Assembly: GCF_002300555.2 (NCBI RefSeq)
Contig: NZ_NTHN02000004.1
Coordinates: forward strand, 62,001 to 126,000
Length of the DNA: 64,000 nucleotides
DNA from: Alloyangia mangrovi
GTDB lineage: Bacteria; Pseudomonadota; Alphaproteobacteria; Rhodobacterales; Rhodobacteraceae
Direction of reading: 5' to 3'
Made by a program: the position numbers and the translations under genes. The notes beneath the pieces are model-generated. The model had not been told where the DNA came from. It did no database searches and worked only from the letters and a program-made list of their open reading frames with translations. Each line of letters starts with the position of its first letter. Positions within the stretch are counted from its first letter, which is position 1. Shown here one piece after another: positions 54,264 through 62,801 of the stretch.

Positions 54264-55013
54264 ATGATGTCCATGACGTACCAGGCAGCCATGCGCGAGC
54301 CGTTTCTTGACGTAGAGCAGGAACGCACCGCCATCTGCAACTGGCAGGACAGCGGGGACCGCAAGGCCCTTGAGTTGCTGCTGCGCTCGCACGCGCGGCA
54401 GGCGTGGTCCCAGGCCGCGCGGTTCACCGACAACCCGGTGCACCTCGAAGATCTGGCGGCCGAGGGTATCCTTGGGCTGATCAAGGCCGCCGATTGCTTC
54501 GATCGCCAGCAGGAGGTGCGCTTCTCGACCTATGCGGCCTGGTGGGTGATGAACGGAATTTCCAGCGCGCTGGCGCGGATCAAGGCGGTGATCGATATCC
54601 CTGCGCGCACCTATCTCGATGCCCAGACGGGCAAGCTCTCGGACGAGGAACGCGCCCGTATCCGCATGGCCACCCATGGGGTCATCGCGCTCGACGGCGG
54701 TGACGACGACGAGGAGGGGCGCCCGCGGGACATTCTCGTCTCCGGCGAGCCGGGGCCGGAAGAGCTGGTCACGCAGGAGAGCGAGCGCGCCATGCTGACC
54801 CGTCTGCTGGCGGAGGCGCTGGAACCGATGACCCCGGAAGAAGCCGCGGTGATCCGGCGCAGGCGCCTGCAGGCTGATCCCGAGCCCTTCGGCAGCATCG
54901 CCCGGGACCTCGGGGTGTCGCAGGACCGCCTGCGACAGGTGGAAAAGCGCGCCATGCTTCGCCTGCGGCGCAATCTCATAGACAAGGGCTTCTCGCGAGC
55001 AGTGCTGACATGA
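54264..55013 (+). CDS. Sigma-70 family (RpoH-like) sigma factor of the flagellar locus
   Basis: A 249-residue sigma factor. Region 2 contains the core-binding and -10 recognition stretch LAAEGILGLIKAADCFD...FSTYAAWWVM. Region 4 has the HTH LGVSQDRLRQVEKRAMLRLRR. The order and helix sequences resemble RpoH more than FliA, but it is shorter than housekeeping RpoH and has an acidic insert (GGDDDEEGRP) in the middle. It overlaps the fliK-like gene by 4 bases, so it is tied to flagellar expression. ATG 54264 has alternative Met codons 3 and 9 bases later. Confidence 0.8.
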   Translation: MMSMTYQAAMREPFLDVEQERTAICNWQDSGDRKALELLLRSHARQAWSQAARFTDNPVHLEDLAAEGILGLIKAADCFDRQQEVRFSTYAAWWVMNGISSALARIKAVIDIPARTYLDAQTGKLSDEERARIRMATHGVIALDGGDDDEEGRPRDILVSGEPGPEELVTQESERAMLTRLLAEALEPMTPEEAAVIRRRRLQADPEPFGSIARDLGVSQDRLRQVEKRAMLRLRRNLIDKGFSRAVLT

Positions 55014-56309
55014 TCAATATTCTCACCGCGTTTGGCGGCGCGGGGGCCACGAATGGCGCCACAGCGGAAAAGCCGGCGGAAGGGGAGACATCCTTCGCCG
55101 GCCTTCTCGCTCTTCTGGGGGGGGGGCAATGAGCCCCCTGACGAAGGCGCGGGCGCAGCACCCGGCGAGCTCGGCGAAATGCTCGCCGACGCCGAGGCGG
55201 CGCTGGCCGATCCCGACCTGTCCGAGGAGGAGATCGCCGCCATCGTCGGCCCGCTGATTTCGCAGCTCGGCGCCGCGCTTGCCGCCGATCCAGCGCTGCT
55301 GGAGCGGGCCGAGGCGCTGATTGCCGATCTCTCCGTCAGCCTCGGAGCCGAGGGGGCGGCGGGCGAAATATCCTGGCGCGACCTTTCCGAAGGACTGGCC
55401 GAGCTGCAGGCGCTGCTGGGCGGAGCCGACGAGATCGAGGGCGAGGGTGCCGCGCTGGCGGAGCTGCTCGGACAGGCGATCGACCTCGCCGAAGAGATCG
55501 TGCAGCCCTTCGTTCCGGTTGTCTCCGGGATGGGGCAACTTCTGTCGTTTCCCCTACGCGGCGAGGCCGCGGGGGAAGACGTGGAAGGAGCGGGGCAGAC
55601 CGAGGCGGCCATGGACCTCGCGGCGGACCTACAGGAGATCGCTGAAGAGGGGCCGGAGGCGGCGCGCGCTCTCGTTGCGCAAACCGATGGCAAGGCCCCT
55701 GACGGGCAGCGCGCCGCGGCGCTCTCGCTGGCGGCAGACACGCCGGCCGCCCAGGCCGGGACCCTGCCGACTGAGGGCTCCGTCTCCCAATTGCAGGCCA
55801 TGCCGCTCGCGCCGGTCTCTGCGACGCCGGTTGCCGCCAGTGGCTTTGCCGCCGCGCAGATAGCAGCCGGATCGCCGCAGCTGGCGGTGCAGGGGCAGGA
55901 CGTTCTCGGCCAGATCCGCGCCAGCGCCGGCGCCGAGGGCGAGATCAACGTCGAGCTCAAGCCCGAGGGGCTGGGCAAGGTCGAGATCTCGCTGACCCCG
56001 GACGAGGCGGGCAAGCTGCAGGTCGTCGTACGCGCCGATCAGGCGGCGGTGCTGGCCTCACTGCGCTCCGACCGAGACGGGCTTCTGGCGCTGCTGCGCG
56101 ACGCCGGGCACGCGGTCGACGATGGGTCGCTCAGCTTCTCCGACATGGGGGCGCAGAACGGCTCGCAGAACGGTGGGCAGGACCAGGATGGCGGTCGCAC
56201 GGGCGGCTACATGACTTACGGCACCGCCAGCGCCGAGGCATCCAGCCTCGACGGCGCGGCATCGCACTCACGCCTGCTGCCCGAGGGCAGCGTGGACATC
56301 AGCATTTGA
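55010..56309 (+). CDS. fliK: Flagellar hook-length control protein FliK-like, frame broken once as read
   Basis: A 432-residue protein, Ala/Glu-rich and low in complexity for 280 residues. The conserved FliK C-terminal domain follows (INVELKPEGLGKVEISLTPDEAGKLQVVV). FliK measures hook length and switches export specificity. A G10 run (55117-55126) breaks the frame near codon 37; removing one G joins FAGLLALLGGG to NEPPDEG (1,300 bases = 433 codons plus one). The start at 55010 overlaps the sigma factor stop (ATGA). It is followed by flgD, as expected for hook genes. Confidence 0.85.
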
Positions 56310-56324
56310 CGGGGACCCATTACC

Positions 56325-56999
56325 ATGGCCATTGATCCGTTCGGCACGACCAGCACCAGCACCACCACAAGCTCGGCGAGCAACTCGATGAGCCAGCTCT
56401 CGGAGGACTACGAGAGCTTCATCACGCTGCTCACGGCGCAGATCCAGAACCAGAACCCGCTGGAGCCGATGGACAGCACCACCTTCATCTCGCAGCTCGC
56501 GCAGCTGAGCCAGGTGGAGCAGTCGGTTGCGACCAACTCCAACCTCGAGGGCATCTCCGACCAGCTCGCCTCGATGGGAGCGATCACCGGACTGTCGCTG
56601 ATCGGGCGGTCGGTGGTGACCGCGACGGATGCGGTGGCCTTGGCCGAAGACGGCGGCTCCGCCGAGATGTCCTATGTGCTGGCCGCCGAAGCCGCGACGG
56701 CGACGTTGACGGTGACCTCCGAGGACGGAACCGTGCTGCGCAGCTACACCGGGCTCGACACCAGCGCCGGGTCGCGCCACACGGTGGTCTGGGATGGGCT
56801 CGACTACGAGGGGCTGCCGCTGCCGGCCGGCAACTACAAGATGACGCTCGAGGCGGTGGATGCGGAGGGCAATGCGATCGCCTCGCAGACCTATGCGCCG
56901 CTCAAGGTCGACAGCATGACCTACGAAAACGGCCTCGCCACGCTCCATCTGGAGAACGGCGAAACCGTGCTTGCAGGCCTCATCGAGGAAATTATCTGA
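56325..56999 (+). CDS. flgD: Flagellar hook assembly (capping) protein FlgD
   Basis: A 224-residue hook cap protein. The export and oligomerisation N-terminus includes ESFITLLTAQIQNQNPLEPMDSTTF and FISQLAQLSQVEQSV, both diagnostic. The C-terminal half holds the FlgD Ig/tudor-like domain (SAGSRHTVVWDG, LPAGNYKMTLEAVD). It lies 15 bases after the fliK-like gene. Confidence 0.95.
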   Translation: MAIDPFGTTSTSTTTSSASNSMSQLSEDYESFITLLTAQIQNQNPLEPMDSTTFISQLAQLSQVEQSVATNSNLEGISDQLASMGAITGLSLIGRSVVTATDAVALAEDGGSAEMSYVLAAEAATATLTVTSEDGTVLRSYTGLDTSAGSRHTVVWDGLDYEGLPLPAGNYKMTLEAVDAEGNAIASQTYAPLKVDSMTYENGLATLHLENGETVLAGLIEEII

Positions 57000-57004
57000 G
57001 CAGC

Positions 57005-57649
57005 TCAGCTGCGCGGCACGTCGGCCTTCACCAGCGACAGGAACAGGACTTCGGAGACATCGTCTCCGAAGTCTTTTTTCAGGTCGGCGGACAGCTCGCG
57101 CGACAGCACGCCGGTGTCGATGTTCACACCCTTCATGGTGTTGCCATCGGCAGCGCGGTGCATCGAGGTCAGGATGGCGTCGCGCAGGCGCGAGGCGTTC
57201 TCGGCGATGTTGAAGTTGACCGCCGTGGGCACGTCGCGCATTGCGACGCCGACTTCCGAGACCACGTAGGTGATGCTGGCGGCGCGGTAGACCGGTACCG
57301 AGATCTTGCCGAGCGACACGATGCTGGAATCGTCCAGCCGGTCTTCGGTCAGGACCCCGGAGGTGTCGGCGGGCTTGTGAGAGATCTCGGTCTCGTCGCG
57401 GACCGCGTTGCGTGCGTGCTCGAGCGGCAGCGGCTGCGCGATCTCGCTGTCGTCCTCGGGCGTGGCGACGTGCTTCGGCCCGTTCGTCGCCAGATCGTCG
57501 AGGATCTGCTTGGCTTCCGCCGGTTCGACGGCTTCCGCCTTGGTTTCGACCGGCGCGGTTACGGCGGGTCCCATCATGTGGCCGGCACCGTAGCCAATCG
57601 CTCCGAAGACGAGTGGCAGGGCGGCCAGGGCGATGTATGATTTCTTCAT
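57005..57649 (-). CDS. FliL-like flagellar basal-body-associated protein
   Basis: A 214-residue inner membrane protein with one N-terminal hydrophobic segment (residues 6-28), a long polar periplasmic linker and a C-terminal domain resembling FliL (RDVPTAVNFNIAENASRLRDAILTSM...). FliL proteins sit around the stator and support torque. It is last in the flgFGAH direction and ends 5 bases from the convergent flgD stop. Similarity to FliL is moderate. Confidence 0.55.
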   Translation of the reverse strand: MKKSYIALAALPLVFGAIGYGAGHMMGPAVTAPVETKAEAVEPAEAKQILDDLATNGPKHVATPEDDSEIAQPLPLEHARNAVRDETEISHKPADTSGVLTEDRLDDSSIVSLGKISVPVYRAASITYVVSEVGVAMRDVPTAVNFNIAENASRLRDAILTSMHRAADGNTMKGVNIDTGVLSRELSADLKKDFGDDVSEVLFLSLVKADVPRS

Positions 57650-57733
57650 AACGAATCCCGCAGTTTCTCTGTCAGGGTCCGTAATGACCTACGATTTGGG
57701 CGAGAGTTTCTTCAAATCAGGGCGTGATTTAGC

Positions 57734-58498
57734 TCAATAAGGCAAAATCACGTCCATCACGTCTTCGCCGTAGCCGCGCATCTGCTGCCGGCTGACCGAT
57801 CCGCGACCACCATAGGAAATGCGGGCTTCGGCGATCTTGTCATAGGGAATGGCGTTGCTGCGGTCGATGTCCTGGGGCCGGATGATGCCGGTGACCCGCA
57901 GCTCGCGCAGCTCTTCGTTGACCTTGACCTCCTGCCGGCCGGCGACGACGAAGTTGCCATTCGGCAGCTCTTGCACCACCAGCGCCGCCATGCGCAGCGA
58001 GATGGTCTCTTCGCGGTCGATCGAGCCGGATCCGGAGGCGCCGGTCTGCGAGGTGATGTCTACGATGTTGTCTCCCGACGGCAGATCCTCGGGGCCGACG
58101 CCGGGCAGGATCTTGTCGATCTGGGTGCCATAGCCGAAGAAGCTGGGGAACCCCAGGGTCGAGCTGCCGGTACGGCTGCGATCGGATTCATTGCTCAGCG
58201 AAGCAGTGTCGTCGATCTCGACGAGGATGGTCAGGATGTCGCCGATCTGCGTTGCGCGCTGGTCGCCGAAGAAGCCCGACGAGCCGCGCTCCCAAAGCGA
58301 GGCGCCCTCGGCGCGATAGGGAACGCGGTCGGGCTTGGGCGGCGGCATGGGAATGTTCACGCTGCGCGCCTCGGCCAGCGTCTCGGGATCGAGGCCGACG
58401 CGGCTCACCTCGGGCTCGCGGTCGAAGGCGGGGGTGCTGCATCCCGCCAGCAGGGCAAGGGCAGAGGCGGCCATCAGGCCATGACGGAGCGGGGTCAT
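57734..58498 (-). CDS. flgH: Flagellar L-ring protein FlgH
   Basis: A 254-residue outer membrane lipoprotein. The lipobox is LLAGC at residues 16-20. Family landmarks are LWERGSSGFFGDQRATQIGDIL, NGNFVVAGRQEVKVNEELRELRVTGIIRPQDID and the closing YGEDVMDVILPY. It forms the L ring of the basal body. Its start overlaps the flgA stop by 4 bases. Confidence 0.96.
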   Translation of the reverse strand: MTPLRHGLMAASALALLAGCSTPAFDREPEVSRVGLDPETLAEARSVNIPMPPPKPDRVPYRAEGASLWERGSSGFFGDQRATQIGDILTILVEIDDTASLSNESDRSRTGSSTLGFPSFFGYGTQIDKILPGVGPEDLPSGDNIVDITSQTGASGSGSIDREETISLRMAALVVQELPNGNFVVAGRQEVKVNEELRELRVTGIIRPQDIDRSNAIPYDKIAEARISYGGRGSVSRQQMRGYGEDVMDVILPY

Positions 58499-59154
58499 CG
58501 GATCACCTCCACGAGCCCTGCCTCGCGCGCGACGGCGACGAGCGGGGTATTGCTGACGAGATTGACGATGCGGATCTCCTGCCCGCGGTGCGCATCAGTG
58601 AGCGCGCGGCCCGGGGCGGTCACCACCAGACGGCCATCGTCGTAGAGAATGTTCACCTTGTCACCGCGGCCGACGACCAGCGGCTGCATCACCGACTGTC
58701 TCATCACAGGCCGGCCCTGCGCCAGCATCCGGCGCACCTGCATACCGGCGAGCTTTTCCTCGTCGATCACGGTGAAGGCGCCGACCCGGCTCAGCGGCAT
58801 CTCGACGGTCTTGATGTCCTGTACGCCGATCACGTCGCCGGGCATCAGCCGGCGGGTGGGGACGGGCAGGCTGCGGGTGGCGATGATGAAGCCCTGCAGC
58901 CGGTGGGTCACCCCGTCCTCGGTCACCGCATTGGCAAGGAACTGGCCGCTGTCGCGATCCATCCAGAAGGCCGAGATGGTCTCGGCCTCGTCGATCATCG
59001 CGCCCTTGAAGCGCACGCGCAGGTTCGCCTCGGCCGGCAGCGCCTCGGCCCAGCTCATCCGGGCCTGCTCTTCGATGAGCACGTCCGGCGTCTCGGCGCG
59101 CGCGGCAAGCGGCGCCAGCATCAACACGGCGAGGAGGGCGGCAAGGCGGCGCAT
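58495..59154 (-). CDS. flgA: Flagellar P-ring assembly chaperone FlgA
   Basis: A 219-residue periplasmic protein with signal peptide (LAALLAVLMLAPLAARAE). The C-terminal SAF-like domain spans about residues 85-215 (RRLMPGDVIGVQDIKTVEMPL, GRALTDAHRGQEIRIVNL). It chaperones FlgI during P-ring formation. It lies between flgG and flgH in a tight operon. Confidence 0.93.
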   Translation of the reverse strand: MRRLAALLAVLMLAPLAARAETPDVLIEEQARMSWAEALPAEANLRVRFKGAMIDEAETISAFWMDRDSGQFLANAVTEDGVTHRLQGFIIATRSLPVPTRRLMPGDVIGVQDIKTVEMPLSRVGAFTVIDEEKLAGMQVRRMLAQGRPVMRQSVMQPLVVGRGDKVNILYDDGRLVVTAPGRALTDAHRGQEIRIVNLVSNTPLVAVAREAGLVEVIR

Positions 59155-59158
59155 GGGC

Positions 59159-59944
59159 TCAGCGAATCTGGTTCGCGGCGGACATCATCTGGTCGGCGGT
59201 CTCGATCGCCTTCGAGTTCATCTCGTAGGCGCGCTGCGCCTGGATGAGGTCGGTGATCTGCCGGATGATGTCGACGTTCGAGCTCTCGAGGTAACCCTGG
59301 CGCAGGATGCCCACGCCCTCGTCGCCGGGGGTGGCCGGGATCGGATCGCCCGAGGCGACCGTCGCCTGCAGCATGTTGTTGCCCAGCGGGCGCATGCCGG
59401 CGTCGTTGACAAAGGTGGTCAGGGTGAGCTGGCCGACCTCGACCGGTGTGGTGTCATTGCCGACGTAAGCGCTGACGATGCCGGTTTCGCTGATCGAGAT
59501 CGAAACCGTGTCGTCGGGCAGCACGATCCCGGGGTCGACCTCGTAGCCCTGCTCGTTGACGATCTGCCCCTCCGCCGACAGGCGGAACGAGCCGTCGCGG
59601 GTGTAGGCCTGGCTGCCGTCGGGCATGTTCACGGTGAAATAGCCGCGCCCGTCGATCGCCATGTCGAGCTGGTTCTCGGTCTGCGCCAGCCCACCCTGGG
59701 TGTTGAGCCGCACGGTGCCCGCAGTGCGCACGCCAAGACCGATGTCGAGGCCGGTGGGGCGGGTGTTGCCCTCCTCGGCGGTCACCGCGCCCTCGCGGGT
59801 GATGTTCTCGTAGATGAGGTCGGTGAAGCTGGCGCGCGAGGCCTTGAAGCCCGTGGTGTTGGCGTTGGCGATGTTGTTGGAGATGACGTCGACGTTGGTC
59901 TGCTGCGCCATCATGCCGGTTGCGGCGATTCCGAGTGCCTTCAT
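59159..59944 (-). CDS. flgG: Flagellar distal rod protein FlgG
   Basis: A 261-residue rod protein. The N-terminus GIAATGMMAQQTNVDVISNN with IANANTTGFK and the C-terminus ESSNVDIIRQITDLIQAQRAYEMNSK are diagnostic of FlgG. The central domain contains the rod-specific IDGRGYFTV block. It follows flgF by 13 bases and precedes flgA by 4. Confidence 0.97.
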   Translation of the reverse strand: MKALGIAATGMMAQQTNVDVISNNIANANTTGFKASRASFTDLIYENITREGAVTAEEGNTRPTGLDIGLGVRTAGTVRLNTQGGLAQTENQLDMAIDGRGYFTVNMPDGSQAYTRDGSFRLSAEGQIVNEQGYEVDPGIVLPDDTVSISISETGIVSAYVGNDTTPVEVGQLTLTTFVNDAGMRPLGNNMLQATVASGDPIPATPGDEGVGILRQGYLESSNVDIIRQITDLIQAQRAYEMNSKAIETADQMMSAANQIR

Positions 59945-59957
59945 GGTCGTCCCCTCC

Positions 59958-60704
59958 TCAGCTGTTCCGGATCCGGCTCAGCATGTCCTTTTTCAGCTCG
60001 TCATCCGATTGCACCAGGTTCAGCGACTGCTGATAGGCCTGCTGGATCTCGATCAGCCGGGTGACTTCGGTCACCGCCTGCACGTTGCTCATCTCGACGG
60101 CACCCTGAATGATCTGCGTGCCGCTCTCATCCGGGAGCAGCGCGCCATTGCCGTCCTGAGGCACGAACATGCCGCCGCCCGAGCGCCCTAGGCTCTGCCG
60201 GTCGGGCAGGGTGAAGACGCCGAACTGGCCCAGCACCGCGCCCTCGGCATCCGAGATCACCCCGTCGTTGGAGATGCTGACCGTCGAGGCCTGCGCCGGG
60301 GGCAGCACCATCGGCGCGCCGCCAGCATCCAGCACCTGCGCGCCGCTGGCGGTGATCACCCGGCCCTCGGCATCAAGCACGAAGGCACCGTCGCGGCCAA
60401 AAGCGGTCTGCCCCTGCGCGGTCTGATAGGCGAACCAGCCGTTGCCGCTCAGCGCGAGGTCGAGCGCATTGCCGGTGGGCATGATCGCGCCCGAGCTGTT
60501 GTCGACGTAGGAGCCTCGGTCGAGCACGTAGTTGGTCCCATCGCCGGCCAGCGCCGCGTCATCCTTCTGCAGGTAGGTCTCGAACAGCACGCGCTCGGCC
60601 TTGAAGCCGGTCGAATTGGCATTGGCGATGTTGTTCGAGGTCACGTCCATCTGGCGCTCGAGAGCGGTCAGCCGGGAGAGGGCGACGTAAATCGAATTAT
60701 CCAT
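59958..60704 (-). CDS. flgF: Flagellar proximal rod protein FlgF
   Basis: A 248-residue rod protein. The N-terminus (YVALSRLTALERQMDVTSNN) and C-terminus (EMSNVQAVTEVTRLIEIQQAYQQ) match FlgF. It is the first gene of the flgF-flgG-flgA-flgH group, transcribed away from the TPR-like gene. Confidence 0.96.
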   Translation of the reverse strand: MDNSIYVALSRLTALERQMDVTSNNIANANSTGFKAERVLFETYLQKDDAALAGDGTNYVLDRGSYVDNSSGAIMPTGNALDLALSGNGWFAYQTAQGQTAFGRDGAFVLDAEGRVITASGAQVLDAGGAPMVLPPAQASTVSISNDGVISDAEGAVLGQFGVFTLPDRQSLGRSGGGMFVPQDGNGALLPDESGTQIIQGAVEMSNVQAVTEVTRLIEIQQAYQQSLNLVQSDDELKKDMLSRIRNS

Positions 60705-60806
60705 GCAAATGGCCTATCAATATTTGCTCGATCATTCTTTTCTTGATGATGATGCGTGTTTTGCTAAGATAACGCAAGCATAATGATGATGAAGCGGGCG
60801 TGATCG

Positions 60807-62654
60807 GTGGTCTATTCTTGTGCATGGGTGGGACGGCAGGCGGCGGTGATGGCGCTGCTCTTGTGCGGCTGCCCGGCGCTTGCCGAGCGTGCAGGCCCCG
60901 CGCAGATCGCCCAAGTCACCCCGGCGGTGCTGGCCGAGCCTCGGGTGATCGACCCGCCTGCGCTCTATCTTGGCACCCGCGCCGCGCAGCCTTTTGTCGA
61001 AGAGCGCGCACATCTCATGGATGCGGTGATTGCGGCAGGGGACCGCCAGCCCGACCAGGCACGGGCCCTCACAGATCTCGCCGAGTTCTTCTTTGCCCAT
61101 GCCATGGCCCCCGAGGGACTTTCGGTGCTGGGTGCGGTGCGCGGCGAAGGGGTGCCTCTGGCGCACGAGCTGCGGGCGCGGGCGTTCGAGCTGGCCCTCG
61201 GGCTGATCGACGAACGTCGCCGCCCGTTGACCGACCGCGCGGCAGCGCTGCTCGGCCCGGCGCACGAAGGCTGGCCGGATCAGCCGCTCTTCCTTGCCCT
61301 CTCGCATATCCGGGACGGGAGCTGCGCCGAAGCGGGGCCGCTGCTGGAGCGCGCCGTCGCGCGTCTTGCCCGCTTCCCGACGCCGGTGCAGGCGCGGGTG
61401 CTGCCGGGGGTCCTCGAATGCGCCATACAGACCGGGCAATGGCGCATCGCGCGCGACCTCGCTGCCTCCTTCGATGAGTATCCCGAACTGAAGGGCGGGG
61501 CGGCCTATTACTACCTGCTCGGCACCGTGGCCGAGATGGTCGACAAGCCGCTGGCCGCCTTCGACAGCTACGCGCATGTGAGTTCGGGCCGGGATGTCTG
61601 GGCGCACCGCGCGCGGCGAGCGCTGGTCTCGCTGGGGCTCAAGCGGGATGCCCTCTCGACCGGCGAGGCGATCCAGTTGCTCGAGCTTGAGTCCGAGATG
61701 TGGCGGGGCGATGCCTCCTCGGGTGAGGTGCTCGACGAGCTGGCCTCGCTGCGGGTGATCGCCGGGCGCAAGGTCGAGGCGATCGAGACCTACGGGCTGC
61801 TCGTGTCGCGCCGCGCTGGCACGCCGCAGGCGACTGCCGCGCACCAGAAGGCGCGGGCGCTCATCGAGGACCTCTACCGCAAGGGCTCGGAGGGGGTGAT
61901 CCCCTTGGGGGACTTCATGGCGGACCACGCGCGCATCTCGCGCTACTTCCGCTTCACGCAGAGTTTCGCGCTGGCTTCGGAGCTGTTTGCCGACACCTTC
62001 CGGAAGGCCGGTGCAACCAAGGTTGCCGCCGAGGAATATGCCACCACTCACGACTACCTCACGGCGGCGCAGGATCTGGGCATCACCACCGCGGAACAGG
62101 GGCAATTGGCGCGCCTCAAGGTGAAGGAAGCCGAGACCCTGCTGGCGGGCGGCCAGTTCGAGGCCCTGGGCACGCTGCTCCTGCAGCCGATCACCCTGAC
62201 GGATCCCGATCTGAAGCGGCGCTTCGATCTGGTTTCGGCCCGCTACTTCGATGAAACCGGCCAGAGCGCCGAGCTGCTGGCCGACACGGACGACCGGGGC
62301 GAGACCACGCAGATCCTGCGCCTCCGGGCGCTTGCGCGCTTCGAGCGCGGCGAATGGGCCTCCGCCGCCGCTGCCTACGAGGCGCTGCATGCGCGCGAGG
62401 GCAGCGAGCTGCCGCTCCCGGACGCGATCCGCTACCTGCTCGCCGCGCACCGCAGCGGCGACATTGGCCGGGCAACCGAGCTGGCCGGGGCCTTCCCGAG
62501 CCTGACCGAACTGCCGGGCTGGGCCGAGATCGCGCGCGGGTTGACCGAGGAGGCGCCGGCGCTGCTGCCCCTGCGCGAAGAGACCGCGCGGGCGCGGATC
62601 GACAAGGCGCAGCAGACGCTCGACAGCCTGCCGGAAACGGGGAACCTCAATTGA
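60807..62654 (+). CDS. Secreted helical-repeat (TPR-like) protein in the flagellar locus
   Basis: A 615-residue exported protein. A signal-like segment (VMALLLCGCPALAERAG) is followed by almost continuous helix pairs with TPR-like spacing, for example RALARFERGEWASAAAAYEAL near the C-terminus. No catalytic motif is seen. The start is a GTG at 60807; an in-frame ATG at 60849 would shorten the signal. It lies between divergent flgF and flgE and is probably a periplasmic scaffold linked to flagellar assembly. I recognise no named family. Confidence 0.65.
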   Translation: MVYSCAWVGRQAAVMALLLCGCPALAERAGPAQIAQVTPAVLAEPRVIDPPALYLGTRAAQPFVEERAHLMDAVIAAGDRQPDQARALTDLAEFFFAHAMAPEGLSVLGAVRGEGVPLAHELRARAFELALGLIDERRRPLTDRAAALLGPAHEGWPDQPLFLALSHIRDGSCAEAGPLLERAVARLARFPTPVQARVLPGVLECAIQTGQWRIARDLAASFDEYPELKGGAAYYYLLGTVAEMVDKPLAAFDSYAHVSSGRDVWAHRARRALVSLGLKRDALSTGEAIQLLELESEMWRGDASSGEVLDELASLRVIAGRKVEAIETYGLLVSRRAGTPQATAAHQKARALIEDLYRKGSEGVIPLGDFMADHARISRYFRFTQSFALASELFADTFRKAGATKVAAEEYATTHDYLTAAQDLGITTAEQGQLARLKVKEAETLLAGGQFEALGTLLLQPITLTDPDLKRRFDLVSARYFDETGQSAELLADTDDRGETTQILRLRALARFERGEWASAAAAYEALHAREGSELPLPDAIRYLLAAHRSGDIGRATELAGAFPSLTELPGWAEIARGLTEEAPALLPLREETARARIDKAQQTLDSLPETGNLN

Positions 62655-62724
62655 TCGAAGCGCTTCGCAAGATCAGGCAAGATTCAGCGCAACCGCGCTG
62701 GAATTCACACAAGTAAAGGCAGTT

Positions 62725-62739
62725 TTAACCATGGTGAAA
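62725..62739. promoter_or_regulatory. CtrA-like site upstream of flgE
   Basis: TTAACCAT is the strong CtrA half-site, and the whole element reads TTAA-N7-GAAA. It lies 63 bases before the flgE start in an AT-rich gap of 147 bases, consistent with direct CtrA control of hook synthesis. Confidence 0.45.
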
Positions 62740-62801
62740 CCTGGTTTGCCTATGTGACCAGTGAGTAATGGTTCAACTGCGACCAACAGGGCGAGACGGA
62801 C

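Noticed and set aside
60732-62450. A 572-residue minus-strand frame opposite the TPR-like gene
   Set aside because: Arg/Gln/His-rich antisense translation with no domain. The + strand frame has a signal peptide and helical repeats.
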